Shown here: positions 7,540-15,884 of the stretch, in pieces
How positions within the stretch are numbered: the first letter of the stretch is position 1
Layout: each line of letters starts with the position of its first letter
NCBI RefSeq assembly: GCF_002150765.1
Contig: NZ_MUYM01000104.1
Location: 1-45,477 of the forward strand
DNA from: Lentzea kentuckyensis
GTDB taxonomy: Bacteria; Actinomycetota; Actinomycetes; Mycobacteriales; Pseudonocardiaceae
Direction of reading: 5' to 3'
Length of the DNA stretch: 45,477 nt
The notes under the pieces: generated by a model
What the model was told of the DNA's origin: nothing
Database searches by the model: none
The model's input: the letters and a program-made list of their open reading frames with translations, nothing else
Translations under genes and position numbers: made by a program

Positions 7540-8991
7540 TCACTGAGGCGGCTGGAAACCGCCGATCTTCTGCTCGAGCAGTTCGGCCAGCCGCAGCGGG
7601 GTGCGGTCCTCGAACATCGGGCCGATCAGCTGCACTCCGACCGGCAGGCCTTCTGGCGACCGGCCCGCGGGGACGGCGGTGGCGGGCAGGCCGGGCATGG
7701 TGGCCAGGCCGGCCCAGACGAGCTGGTCGAAGTAGGGGTGCTCGACGCCGTCGATCTCGACGTGCCGTTCCATCGGGTTGGGGGTGTGGTCGTGCGGGAA
7801 CGCGGGCGTCGGCGTGATCGGGCACAGCACGACGTCGAACTCGGCGAACAGCTGCCGCCAGCCGTGGCGGTGGAGTTCGCGGCGGTTGTTCGCCTCCATC
7901 CAGTCGCTGTGGCTGAACGTGATGGCGCGCAACCGCACGACGTCAAGACTCTGGTCGTCCGCGCTCAGTCCGGCGATGTGGGCTCGCAGCTGCTCGATCG
8001 ATCCGATGGGGAAACGCGCGACGGTGCTCGAAATCAGCAACTGCAGGTAGAGCGTCGCGGCCTCGGTCAGGTCGGGTAGCAGCGGGCTGTGCCGTTCGAC
8101 GCGCGCGCCGCCGTCGACGAGCGCGGCGGCCACCCGGTTCACGCCCGCCCGCACGGCGGACCCGGTCGGGATGAGCGGATGCTCGTCGAGCACCAGGACG
8201 CGGAAGTCGCTGAGCCGCTCGTGGCGGGCGGGCGGCAGCGCCAAGCGGTGTGCCACGCCGTGCGTCAGCGGGTCCGGTCCGGCCATGACGTCGAGCAGGA
8301 GCGTGAGGTCGCGGGCGGTGCGTGCCATCGGACCGACGACGGCGAGGTCGAGGTCGACCGGCAACGCCGGCTCGGTCGGCGCGACCATGCCGCGGTTGGC
8401 CGCCAGTCCGAGCGTCGGCTTGTGCGCGTAGACGCCGCAGAAATGCGCGGGCGTGCGCAGCGAGCCGGCGATGTCGGAGCCGATGGACAGCGCGCCGAAC
8501 CCGGCCGCCAGGGCCGCCGCCGACCCGCCGGAGGATCCGCCCGGCGTGCGACCGTGGTCCCACGGGTTGTTGGTGGTGCCGTAGATCTCGTTGAAGCTCT
8601 GAATGTCTTGCAGCCCCAACGGCACATTGGTCTTGCCGAGCACCACGGCGCCCGCGTCCTTGAGTCGCGACACCTGCACCGCGTCCTCGGCCGGCAGGTA
8701 GTTCCGGTGCGGCGGCATGCCCCAGGTCGTCGGCAGCCCGGCGATGTTGTACGACTCCTTGACCGTCACCGGAACGCCGAGCAGCGGCCGGTCCTCACCA
8801 CGTGCGCGGGCCTGGTCCGCACGGTGTGCGGCGGCCCGCGCACGGTCGAAGTCCGGCACGCAGATCGCGTTGATCGCCTTGTCGTCGCGCTCGATGCGGG
8901 CGATCGCTTCGTCGGTCAGCTCCACCGATGTCACCGTGCCGGCGCGCAATGCGGCAAGTTGCTCTTCGGCCGGCTGAAAGCTCCATTCCAT
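7540..8991 (-). CDS. Amidase (amidase-signature family)
   Basis: A 483-residue amidase-signature enzyme that would hydrolyse a carboxamide. The Ser-cisSer-Lys triad is complete: Lys78 in VTVKES, cis-Ser153 in GGSSGGS, and nucleophile Ser177 in GSDIAGSLR. The Gly/Ser-rich signature spans about residues 148-182. The length is normal for the family. ATG 8991 is used; the strand upstream belongs to the ABC transporter, which ends 80 bases before. It converges with the TetR gene (25-base gap). It is not a GatA: no GatB/GatC partner is near, so an acylamide or nitrile-pathway role is more likely. Confidence 0.9.
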   Translation of the reverse strand: MEWSFQPAEEQLAALRAGTVTSVELTDEAIARIERDDKAINAICVPDFDRARAAAHRADQARARGEDRPLLGVPVTVKESYNIAGLPTTWGMPPHRNYLPAEDAVQVSRLKDAGAVVLGKTNVPLGLQDIQSFNEIYGTTNNPWDHGRTPGGSSGGSAAALAAGFGALSIGSDIAGSLRTPAHFCGVYAHKPTLGLAANRGMVAPTEPALPVDLDLAVVGPMARTARDLTLLLDVMAGPDPLTHGVAHRLALPPARHERLSDFRVLVLDEHPLIPTGSAVRAGVNRVAAALVDGGARVERHSPLLPDLTEAATLYLQLLISSTVARFPIGSIEQLRAHIAGLSADDQSLDVVRLRAITFSHSDWMEANNRRELHRHGWRQLFAEFDVVLCPITPTPAFPHDHTPNPMERHVEIDGVEHPYFDQLVWAGLATMPGLPATAVPAGRSPEGLPVGVQLIGPMFEDRTPLRLAELLEQKIGGFQPPQ

Positions 8992-9071
8992 GAATTCGAG
9001 GCTATTGGATGGTCGACGAAGCCACGAAATTCCTTTTGGCGCAACGGGAACCGGCCAACAGGACCGATTTG

Positions 9072-10817
9072 TCAGTTCTCCTCTCTGGTGAGCAGCTGGG
9101 TGGCGGCGAACTCGGCGTACAACGGATCACTCAGAACGAGCTCGTCATGGGTGCCGGTGGCGCGCACGATCCCGTTGTCCAGCACCACGATCCGGTCCGC
9201 CTGCGTCACCGTCGACAGCCGATGCGCCACCACGAGCACCGTCATCGTCTTCGCCGCCGTGGTGACCACGTCGCGGATCGCCATCTCGTTCGCGGCGTCC
9301 AGCTGCGAGGTGATCTCGTCCAGCAACAGCAACCGCGGACGACTGAGCAGCGCACGGCCAAGCGCGACCCGTTGCCGCTCACCACCGGACAGGAACGTGC
9401 CGCGATGCCCGACCGCGGTGTCCAGCCCGTCGGGTAGCCGCTCGACGAGCGCGTCCAGCCGGGTCTGCGCCACCACGTCGCGAATCTCCTGCTCCGTCGC
9501 CTCCGGGCGGCCGTAGACGAGGTTCTCGCGCAACGACCCGGACAGCAGCGGCGCGTCCTGTTCGACGTAACCGATACCCGCCCGCAGGCTCGCCAGATCG
9601 CACTCCGCCAGATCGCGGCCGTCCAGCCGGATCTCGCCGGAGTCCGGCTCGTGGAACCTCTCGATCAACGCGAACAGCGTGGACTTCCCCGCACCGGAAG
9701 GACCGACGAAGGCGGTCATGCCCACCGCGGGGACGTCGACGCTCACACCTCGCAGCACCTCCGGCAGGTCCGGGCCGTACCGGAACCGGACGTCGGAGAA
9801 GGTCAAGTGAACTCCGCCCGCTCCTGCCGCCTCGGTGCCACCGACGCTGACCGGCTCGGCGGGCAACTGGTCGACCTCGCCCAGCCTGCGCACTGCGGCG
9901 AGACCGATCTGCAGCCTGCTGCCGGCGTGCAGCAACTGCCCGATCGGCTCGTGCAGGTAGAAGAGGAACAACAGGAAAGCCACCAAAGTGGACAGTGGGA
10001 TCGCTCCGGTCGCGACCCGTGCGCCGCCGATGCCGAGCACGGCGAGGAACGACGCCTGGACCGCGAGGCTGTTGGAGCCGTGCACCAGCGATTCCCACCG
10101 CGCCGAACGGACACCGGCCCGCCACGCGTTCTCGGCACCCCGTTCGATCGCGGCGATCTCCCGCGCTTCGGCACCGGCCGCCTTCACGGTGCGGAAGGCG
10201 CCGAGCACGCGCTCCAGCCGCGCCCCCGTCTCGCCGACAGCGCTCTGAGCGGCGTGCGACGCCTTCTCGATCATCGGCATCCCGGCCAGCGCGAGCAGCC
10301 CGACCACCGCGAGCACGGCCAGGGTGATGCCCAGCAGGACGAGGTCCATCACGCCCATCATCACGACCATCACCACGGTCGTCACCGAGCCGGTGACCAG
10401 TGCGACGAGCGCGTGCGTGCACACCTCGCGCAGCAACGTCGTGTCGCTGGTGAACCGGGACAGCAGATCTCCTGGTTCGGTGCGTTGCACCGCGGGCACG
10501 CGCAACGAGAGCAGTCGCCGGGCCAGCCGTTTCCTGGCGACCAGCACGACCGACTCGGCGGCACGTTCGAGCAGGTAGTCACCGACCATCGCGATCGCGG
10601 CACCGGCCAGCGCCAGGCCGACCAGCAACGCCAGCAGACCGGTGATCCCCTCACCTGAACCCAGCCGGTCCACCAGTGCCTTGGCCGCCAGCGGCTGGGC
10701 GGCGGCGGCAAGACCGCTCAGCAGGACGAGCATCCCTCCAAAGAGGATGGTGCGTCGCTGTGGCCTGGCATACCCCAGCAACGTTCGCCAGGTCGCGCGG
10801 TCGGTCGGGGTGCGCAC
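9072..10817 (-). CDS. ABC exporter half-transporter (TMD-NBD fusion)
   Basis: A 581-residue exporter with an N-terminal membrane domain (about residues 1-320, six predicted helices) and a C-terminal ATPase. Visible in order: Walker A GPSGAGKST, Q-loop GYVEQDAPL, signature LSGGERQR, Walker B LLLLDEITSQLD, and H-loop VVAHRL. All catalytic residues are present, so it should work as a homodimer, probably exporting a lipophilic drug, lipid or peptide. The Walker B Glu is present (DE). GTG 10817 is preceded by GGAG. It follows the duplicated-domain protein by 217 bases on the same strand, with a palindrome in the gap. Confidence 0.9.
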   Translation of the reverse strand: MRTPTDRATWRTLLGYARPQRRTILFGGMLVLLSGLAAAAQPLAAKALVDRLGSGEGITGLLALLVGLALAGAAIAMVGDYLLERAAESVVLVARKRLARRLLSLRVPAVQRTEPGDLLSRFTSDTTLLREVCTHALVALVTGSVTTVVMVVMMGVMDLVLLGITLAVLAVVGLLALAGMPMIEKASHAAQSAVGETGARLERVLGAFRTVKAAGAEAREIAAIERGAENAWRAGVRSARWESLVHGSNSLAVQASFLAVLGIGGARVATGAIPLSTLVAFLLFLFYLHEPIGQLLHAGSRLQIGLAAVRRLGEVDQLPAEPVSVGGTEAAGAGGVHLTFSDVRFRYGPDLPEVLRGVSVDVPAVGMTAFVGPSGAGKSTLFALIERFHEPDSGEIRLDGRDLAECDLASLRAGIGYVEQDAPLLSGSLRENLVYGRPEATEQEIRDVVAQTRLDALVERLPDGLDTAVGHRGTFLSGGERQRVALGRALLSRPRLLLLDEITSQLDAANEMAIRDVVTTAAKTMTVLVVAHRLSTVTQADRIVVLDNGIVRATGTHDELVLSDPLYAEFAATQLLTREEN

Positions 10818-10928
10818 GGGGAAACAACTCCGTCTTCTCTGATCGTGGCTGAGGATCCCGATCCGGGCGGGCGAGGACGCCGCCGCAGACCGGTACCACG
10901 ATCTTCTGCCGCGCGACCTGCCTCACGG

Positions 10929-10970
10929 CACCGGTGAACCGGCTGGACCGTCCAGCCGGGTGACCGGTCA
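10929..10970. promoter_or_regulatory. Cluster of three palindromes upstream of the ABC exporter
   Basis: CACCGGTG at 10929-10936, the 21-bp CCGGCTGGAC-C-GTCCAGCCGG at 10939-10959, and TGACCGGTCA at 10961-10970 are all perfectly symmetric. They lie about 110-150 bases upstream of the exporter start and just after the end of the gene at 11035. They could be an operator for the exporter or a terminator of the upstream gene. No adjacent regulator gene points to either. Confidence 0.4.
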
Positions 10971-11034
10971 AGACCCGTCACCTGGCGGGACGACGGAACG
11001 CCCACGCGAACGGGAACCGCCATGTCGGCGTTGT

Positions 11035-12045
11035 TCAGGCGGGGTCGAGGGGGATGCGCACTCGCACGTCGTGGAGTCCGGCGAGAGGCCAGGCCACTAT
11101 CAGGTCGAGCAGGTCGTCCTGCGGACGGTTGAGCGTGAACTCACGGCTGCAGTAGAACGACTGGTCACCTCCGGAGGAGGAGCTGTCACTCGGCCAGATC
11201 CAGAAGGCCTCGTGCCCCTGGACGACTGCCACCGAGGCACCAGGGCCCCTTGCCCGCAGCTGCGCCGGATCGTCCAACGCGCCAAGGGGTCGACGCCGCG
11301 GCGAGAAGACCTGAGCGGTGATCGCGTCCGCGGAATCGCCCTTGGCAAGGCTGAGCAGCTCCATGGACAGCATCGAGTTCGTGGCGGTCAGCCGGGTGAG
11401 CACGACGGCCGCGCGGTGATCACGGCGATGCAGTACCCGGGGTGGCGCGACGGTCGTGCCTTCTTCGATGGCCAGTGAGTCGTGGCCGTGGTCGACGTGG
11501 TGGGTGAACCCTTCCGGCACGGGACGAACGTCCAGTGGTACGTGCCAGATCGAGGCTGCCGCGCGCTCGACGGTGGTCCGGCCGGGCAGTGGCATGGTGA
11601 TGACCGTTTCCGGGAACCCGATCTCCGGCCACGCGAGCACGAGCGACATCTGGTCGAACGTCGGCGGAAACTGGTACGCAGCCCGGAGGGTGGGACCGAA
11701 GGTGCCGAGGGCGTGGTCGCCGCTGCTCGACGAGGAGGACGTGGCGTACTCCCAGTGCGCGCGGCCTGCGTGATCGAGCCGGCCGACGCGCAGGTCGATG
11801 CCCTCGTCGTAGGCAGGCAGCAACCGACGCGGCGCGACCGACGGCCGGCTCGCGAGCCCCTCGCGGATGTCCTGCTGCCGTTCGGTCGCACCACGAGGAG
11901 CCGGCGGACGGCGGGCCAGCAGTTCGATCTCCAGACCCGAAAGCCAGGACATCGCACGCACGACACCCACGGTCAGTTCCGGTCGACGCACCAGCATGCC
12001 GCCTGGATGTGCCACAGCCCCAAGGGTTTCAGTCGTGTCCACCAC
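11035..12045 (-). CDS. Uncharacterised protein with internal duplication
   Basis: A 336-residue protein that matches no family I recognise. It contains two related halves offset by about 180 residues. Residues 21-45 (TVGVVRAMSWLSGLEIELLA) resemble 211-235 (AVVLTRLTATNSMLSMELLS). The Ser-rich stretches at 103-108 and 288-291 sit in matching places. VLAWPEIGFPETVITMPLP (137-154) mirrors IVAWPLAGLHDVRVRIPLDP (317-335). Each half looks rich in beta strands. There is no signal peptide or membrane segment. GTG 12045 is the start; it follows the ribosomal-protection gene by 51 nt and may share its transcript. Confidence 0.7.
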   Translation of the reverse strand: MVDTTETLGAVAHPGGMLVRRPELTVGVVRAMSWLSGLEIELLARRPPAPRGATERQQDIREGLASRPSVAPRRLLPAYDEGIDLRVGRLDHAGRAHWEYATSSSSSSGDHALGTFGPTLRAAYQFPPTFDQMSLVLAWPEIGFPETVITMPLPGRTTVERAAASIWHVPLDVRPVPEGFTHHVDHGHDSLAIEEGTTVAPPRVLHRRDHRAAVVLTRLTATNSMLSMELLSLAKGDSADAITAQVFSPRRRPLGALDDPAQLRARGPGASVAVVQGHEAFWIWPSDSSSSGGDQSFYCSREFTLNRPQDDLLDLIVAWPLAGLHDVRVRIPLDPA

Positions 12046-12096
12046 CTCACCATCCCACGTCCCAGGCCGTTCGACAGGTGGCGAACGGCCGCGACA

Positions 12097-13701
12097 TCAC
12101 CCTCTGGACCAGGTCCTGACCGGGGCGAAATGATCGAACTCGCTTTCCAGCACGCCTTCCCCGCGGGTCAGCGAGGGCAGTCGTCGTTGCAGCTCGTGCA
12201 CCCGCGGCACCGGAATGTGCCCTTCCAGCACGGTCGCGGTCGTCGTCAGCGGAACGCCGCCGGCCTTGCCCAGCGCGGTCAGCACCGCGGCGAGCGCGTC
12301 CGCCGGAATCTCCAGCCGGAAGCGGTGCATCGGTTCGCACGTCACGGTTCCCGCGCGGCGCAACGCTTCCCGCAGCACGATCGGTGCGAGGCCGCGGAAG
12401 TCGCCGGCCACACTCACCGGTGAGCAGTAGCCGGAGTGCGTCATCGTCACCGTGCAGCCGTGAATCCGGTCGGCGCGCAACGTGTCGCGCGCGGCGTCCT
12501 CGGTGGCCCTGAAGAAGGCGAGCGGCAACGAGCCCAGCTCGACCTCCAGCCGGAACTCCTCCGGCCCCGGTTCCACCCGGAACCCGATGGTGGCCGCGTG
12601 CGGACTCTCGCCGAGGAACCGCACCGCCTCGCCCACGCCCCGGGGTCGTTCCACGCGGACCGTTCGCGTTTCGCGGAACGTGACGGCGATGCCGTACTCC
12701 AGAGCGAGCGTCGCCTCGATGACCTCCTTCTGCACCTCGCCGTACAGCGAGACCACGATGTCGTCCCCGTCGAGCCGCAGGTTGATCAACGGATCCTGCT
12801 CGGCGAGTTGCTGCAGCGCGGCGTGCAGAGCCACCCGATCGTCGGATTCCACCACGGTTTCCAGCGTCGGTGGCGCGAAGTGGTGGACGCGGTCGTGACG
12901 AGCGACGCCGATCGTGTCGCCGATGCGGACGTCGAGGCCCCAGAGCTTCGCGATCTGCCCTGCCCTGGCGGTGGTGCGCCGCGGCGCCGTGCCGCCCTCG
13001 AACACCGCGATCGAGGTGACTTTTCCTTCGCCGTCCCCGATTTTCACGCGATCACGCACTCGCACGGTCCCGGAGAACAGCCGCACGAACGCGACCTTCT
13101 CCCCCGCCCTCCCCCGTTCGACCTTGAACACCGTGCCGGACAGCTGACCGTCGACCATGTCGGTCACCGGCAACACCGACGTGACACCGGCGATGAGCTC
13201 GTCCAGTCCGGCACCGGTGATCGCGGACCCGAAGTAGATCGGCGCCTCGGTCTCCAGCTTCTCGACCACGTCACGCGCCACGCGCTCCCCGTCAGCGCCG
13301 CGGCGGTCCATCTTGTTCACGAACACGACGGTCGGGATCTCCAGGCGCCGCAACGTGCGCATGAGCACGCGGGTCTGCGCCTGCACGCCCTCCACCGCGG
13401 ACACCACCAGCACGGCGCCGTCCAGCACGTCGAGCACCCGCTCCACCTCGGCGATGAAGTCCGGGTGGCCCGGTGTGTCGATCAGGTTGACCACGACGTC
13501 GCCGACGACGAACGACGCGACGGCGGACTTGATCGTGATGCCGCGCTGCCGTTCGAGCGCGAGCGAGTCGGTCTGCGTGTTCCCCGCGTCCACACTGCCG
13601 AGCGTGTCGATGACACCGGCGGTGTGCAGCAACCGCTCGGTGAGGCTGGTCTTACCAGCGTCGACGTGAGCCAGAATTCCCAAGTTCAAGGTGCGCGACA
13701 A
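12097..13701 (-). CDS. TetM/OtrA-type ribosomal-protection GTPase, compact form
   Basis: A 534-residue translational GTPase of the tetracycline ribosomal-protection (TetM/Otr(A)) class, related to EF-G; it would bind the ribosome and release tetracycline-like drugs. G-motifs are AHVDAGKT (11-18), RGIT, DTPGH and NKMD (129-132). Domain II begins near GTVFKVERG, and domain IV contains YCSPVSVAGDFRGLAPIVL. The region after NKMD is short: EKLETEAPIYFGSAITG (148-163) replaces the insertion of about 60 residues seen in TetM, and the C-terminal tail is also shorter, which accounts for the reduced length. Start TTG 13701 follows GAGGAC. A leader ORF overlaps the start. Resistance is inferred, not shown. 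Confidence 0.85.
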   Translation of the reverse strand: MSRTLNLGILAHVDAGKTSLTERLLHTAGVIDTLGSVDAGNTQTDSLALERQRGITIKSAVASFVVGDVVVNLIDTPGHPDFIAEVERVLDVLDGAVLVVSAVEGVQAQTRVLMRTLRRLEIPTVVFVNKMDRRGADGERVARDVVEKLETEAPIYFGSAITGAGLDELIAGVTSVLPVTDMVDGQLSGTVFKVERGRAGEKVAFVRLFSGTVRVRDRVKIGDGEGKVTSIAVFEGGTAPRRTTARAGQIAKLWGLDVRIGDTIGVARHDRVHHFAPPTLETVVESDDRVALHAALQQLAEQDPLINLRLDGDDIVVSLYGEVQKEVIEATLALEYGIAVTFRETRTVRVERPRGVGEAVRFLGESPHAATIGFRVEPGPEEFRLEVELGSLPLAFFRATEDAARDTLRADRIHGCTVTMTHSGYCSPVSVAGDFRGLAPIVLREALRRAGTVTCEPMHRFRLEIPADALAAVLTALGKAGGVPLTTTATVLEGHIPVPRVHELQRRLPSLTRGEGVLESEFDHFAPVRTWSRG

Positions 13702-13762
13702 GCGTCATGTCCTCTAGATAGGCAACGAATACCTTCTGGGTGAACACGAACGCCCCGCGCAT
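13652..13762 (-). CDS. Possible leader peptide of the ribosomal-protection gene
   Basis: A 36-codon open frame starts at ATG 13762 with a strong ribosome-binding site (AAGGAG, 6 nt before the ATG). It ends at TAA 13654-13652, inside the start of the GTPase gene and out of frame with it. An in-frame ATG at 13792 would lengthen it by ten residues. The deduced start is MRGAFVFTQKVF. Leader ORFs of this kind control several ribosome-targeting resistance genes by attenuation or coupling; this role is inferred from position only. Confidence 0.4.
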   Translation of the reverse strand: MRGAFVFTQKVFVAYLEDMTLVAHLELGNSGSRRRW

Positions 13763-13893
13763 GTGCCTCTCCTTGCCCGGCCGACTGGTCATGCGCAGTT
13801 GAGCAGACCTCTGTTCCACAGCGCAACCGAGATTTTGAGGTCACCACGCCGCCACCGTGCGACCGGCTTCCCCCATCGCCTGTACTGGACACC

Positions 13894-14715
13894 ATGACCC
13901 GAACACTGCTCGCGGTGCACGCCCATCCCGACGACGAGTCGACGTCCACCGGTGGCGTCCTGGCCCACTACGCCTCGCTCGGCACCCGAATCGTGCTCGT
14001 GACCTGCACGAACGGCGAGCTCGGCGACGCACCGGACGGCGCCAGGCCGTTCACGCCCACCCATGACCCCGCACGGGTCGCATCGCACCGGCTCGGCGAA
14101 CTGCAGGCAGCGTGCCGCGTCCTCGGCGTGACCGATGTCGAGCTGCTCAGGTACCACGACTCGGGCATCGCGGCGTGGGAGAAGCCCCGGGGCGCCTTCG
14201 TGGACGTGCCGGTGTCCGAGGCCGCCGACCAGGTGGCGAGGCTGATCGAGCACTACGAGCCGCAGGTCGTGGTGACCTACGACGCCGAGAACACGGCGCA
14301 GCACCGGGACCACCTGCACGCCGCACGGGTCGCCACGGCGGCGTTCGACCTGTCCGGAGTGGCCGCCAAGCTGTACTTCAAGGCACACGGCCGGGCGTAC
14401 TGGGAACGCCTGGTCCGGGTGGCCGCCTCGGTCGGCATCCATCGGGACCTGCCGGCCGGACTCGATGACGTCGACCGGCGCATCACCACGACCATCGACA
14501 CCCGCGCGGTCGTCGATCGCAAGCGCGCCGCGCTGCACTGCCACGCCTCCCAGCTCGACTCGTCGATCGCGGGCAGGCTGCCGGCCGCCGGGTTCGCTGA
14601 GGCGTTCGGCGTCGAGGACTTCGTCCGGGCACGGGACACCACGGGCTCACCTGTCCCGGAAACCGACCTCTTCGCCGGGCTCGGAGCCGGCACACCCCAG
14701 AATGCGCGACCATGA
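13894..14715 (+). CDS. PIG-L family N-deacetylase
   Basis: A 273-residue zinc-dependent deacetylase of the LmbE/PIG-L family. The metal motif is HAHPDDE (residues 9-15). The third ligand region is QHRDHLHAARVA, near residue 135, where relatives usually have GHPDHI. The actinobacterial members include MshB and Mca of mycothiol metabolism. The sequence SVGIHRDLPAGLDDVDRRITTTID, split as SVGIHRDLPAGL and DDVDRRITT, matches the general family rather than a specific enzyme, so I do not assign one. ATG 13894 is the start. Its stop overlaps the ATG of the following acetyltransferase (ATGA). Confidence 0.85.
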   Translation: MTRTLLAVHAHPDDESTSTGGVLAHYASLGTRIVLVTCTNGELGDAPDGARPFTPTHDPARVASHRLGELQAACRVLGVTDVELLRYHDSGIAAWEKPRGAFVDVPVSEAADQVARLIEHYEPQVVVTYDAENTAQHRDHLHAARVATAAFDLSGVAAKLYFKAHGRAYWERLVRVAASVGIHRDLPAGLDDVDRRITTTIDTRAVVDRKRAALHCHASQLDSSIAGRLPAAGFAEAFGVEDFVRARDTTGSPVPETDLFAGLGAGTPQNARP

Positions 14716-15248
14716 CGATCACGCTGTCCGTGCCGCAGACCGAGTCGGCGGCCGCCCTGCGGCTGCGCCCGTGGCGGCCGGACGACCTGCCGGCGCTGCT
14801 CGCGGCGCATCGTGACCCGGAGCTGCGCCGCTGGCTGGCCACGTCGCTGGCCGACGAGACCGATGCCCGGCAGTGGCTGCACGCACAGGACGCCGGTTGG
14901 GCCTCCACTACGCGGTTCAGTTTCGCCGTGGTCGCCGAGGAGGACGACACATCGCCCATCGGGCACGTGGTGGTGAAGCCTGGGACAGCCGGCGTGGCCG
15001 AGGTCGGCTACTGGACCGCGGCGGCGGTCCGGGGTCAGGGCATCGCCGCCCGTGCCCTGGACACCGTGTCGCGATGGGCACTGGGCGAGCAGGACCTGGT
15101 CCGGCTGACGCGCCTGGACTTGTTGCACGCGAAGGACAACCGAGCCTCCTGCCGGGTGGCGGAGAAGTGCGGCTTCCCCCTGCACGACCTGCTGCCGGCC
15201 GCGCCCCCTGCCTTCCCAAACAGCGGACATCGGCACGTGCGCACATAG
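14712..15248 (+). CDS. GNAT acetyltransferase, RimJ/RimL type
   Basis: A 178-residue acetyltransferase of the RimJ/RimL-like branch: LRLRPWRPDDLPALLAAHRD at the N-terminus, GYWTAAAVRGQGIAARAL as the acetyl-CoA loop, and LHAKDNRASCRVAEKCGF as the closing motif. The end (PPAFPNSGHRHVR) looks complete. It is translationally coupled to the deacetylase by an ATGA overlap, so the two products probably act on related metabolites. The TAG stop codon (15246-15248) is also the first three bases of the structured element that follows. Confidence 0.85.
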   Translation: MTITLSVPQTESAAALRLRPWRPDDLPALLAAHRDPELRRWLATSLADETDARQWLHAQDAGWASTTRFSFAVVAEEDDTSPIGHVVVKPGTAGVAEVGYWTAAAVRGQGIAARALDTVSRWALGEQDLVRLTRLDLLHAKDNRASCRVAEKCGFPLHDLLPAAPPAFPNSGHRHVRT

Positions 15249-15411
15249 TGCCGTAACCGGCAGCCTTTGCCCGTATTTCGGTGTCCAGACGGGTGGATCG
15301 CGGTGCCGGCCCCGCGTCCTCATCCTGGTTGGCTGCGGGTGCGGGGCCGGTGCCGCGAGGCGCCCTGCTGGGCGCCGGAAGACGCGGCGAAGGTTGCCGG
15401 TTACGGCACTA
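15246..15411 (+). ncRNA. Structured 166-bp element with 22-bp terminal stem
   Basis: The ends form an inverted repeat: 15246-15267 pairs with 15390-15411 (22 positions, one G.U), extendable to about 26 with a second G.U. Three hairpins lie inside: 15270-15274 with 15289-15293; 15300-15315 with 15341-15356 (16 pairs, two G.U); and 15359-15365 with 15370-15376 (tetraloop TGCT). All non-Watson-Crick pairs are G.U when read as plus-strand RNA. That favours an RNA made with the deacetylase-acetyltransferase transcript. A MITE-like insertion with TA at both ends is the main alternative. No family is recognised. Confidence 0.5.
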
Positions 15412-15436
15412 GGTTCCCCAGCAGGGTGTCTGACCG

Positions 15437-15781
15437 TCACGGCAGCGCGGCCAGCGCCAGGCTGTTGCCGTCCGGATCGAGCACCTCGACGTGCCGGACG
15501 CCGTTGGAGTAGGTCTCGACGGGTTCGTGGGTGATGCCGTGCCGGGCGAGCCGGGCAAGGGCCGCGTCGAAGTCGCCGCCGGCCACCCCGAACGTGATCA
15601 TCGAGCCGCCCACGCGCGACGACCGCACCTCGCGGGCGTCGAGCACGAGGTAGGCGTTCTCGCCGACCTGCCAGAGGCGTTCCTCGCCGATGATCTCGTC
15701 GGCGTCACGGCCGAAGAAGACCTCGTACCACTCCAGCGCCCTGGCCAGGTCCCTCACACACATCACGCTGTGCATGTCCAC
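15437..15781 (-). CDS. VOC (glyoxalase/bleomycin-resistance fold) protein
   Basis: A protein of about 114 residues with a single VOC module set: MHSVMCVRDLARALEWYEV at the start and HVEVLDPDGNSLALAAL at the end. Metal-ligand positions are not certain. Such small proteins include dioxygenases, isomerases and drug-binding proteins; the role here is open. Three starts are possible: GTG 15790, GTG 15781 and ATG 15775. GTG 15781 is preferred because AGAGGG lies 8 nt upstream. That ribosome-binding site is inside a perfect 12-bp hairpin, which may limit translation. Confidence 0.75.
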   Translation of the reverse strand: MDMHSVMCVRDLARALEWYEVFFGRDADEIIGEERLWQVGENAYLVLDAREVRSSRVGGSMITFGVAGGDFDAALARLARHGITHEPVETYSNGVRHVEVLDPDGNSLALAALP

Positions 15782-15785
15782 GTGA

Positions 15786-15817
15786 TCCACCCTCTCGGTT
15801 GTGGTCGAGAGGGTGGA
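15786..15817 (-). promoter_or_regulatory. Perfect 12-bp hairpin covering the VOC ribosome-binding site
   Basis: TCCACCCTCTCG at 15786-15797 and CGAGAGGGTGGA at 15806-15817 are exact complements with an 8-nt loop. In the minus-strand transcript the 3' arm contains AGAGGG, the best ribosome-binding site for the VOC start, so the stem would hide it. The same symmetry could instead be a repressor operator. Confidence 0.5.
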
Positions 15818-15884
15818 CCGGGCGCGCGGCCGAAACTCATCGGCCTAACTGCTGCGCGGCAGGTTCACGATGGACAGGACGGCG

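Noticed and set aside
14712..15248. Truncation of the GNAT gene by the structured element
   Set aside because: The C-terminus has the normal family ending, so the element sits at, not inside, the end of the gene.
15441..15790. GTG 15790 as start of the VOC protein
   Set aside because: The ribosome-binding site would touch the start codon with no spacing; GTG 15781 has normal spacing.
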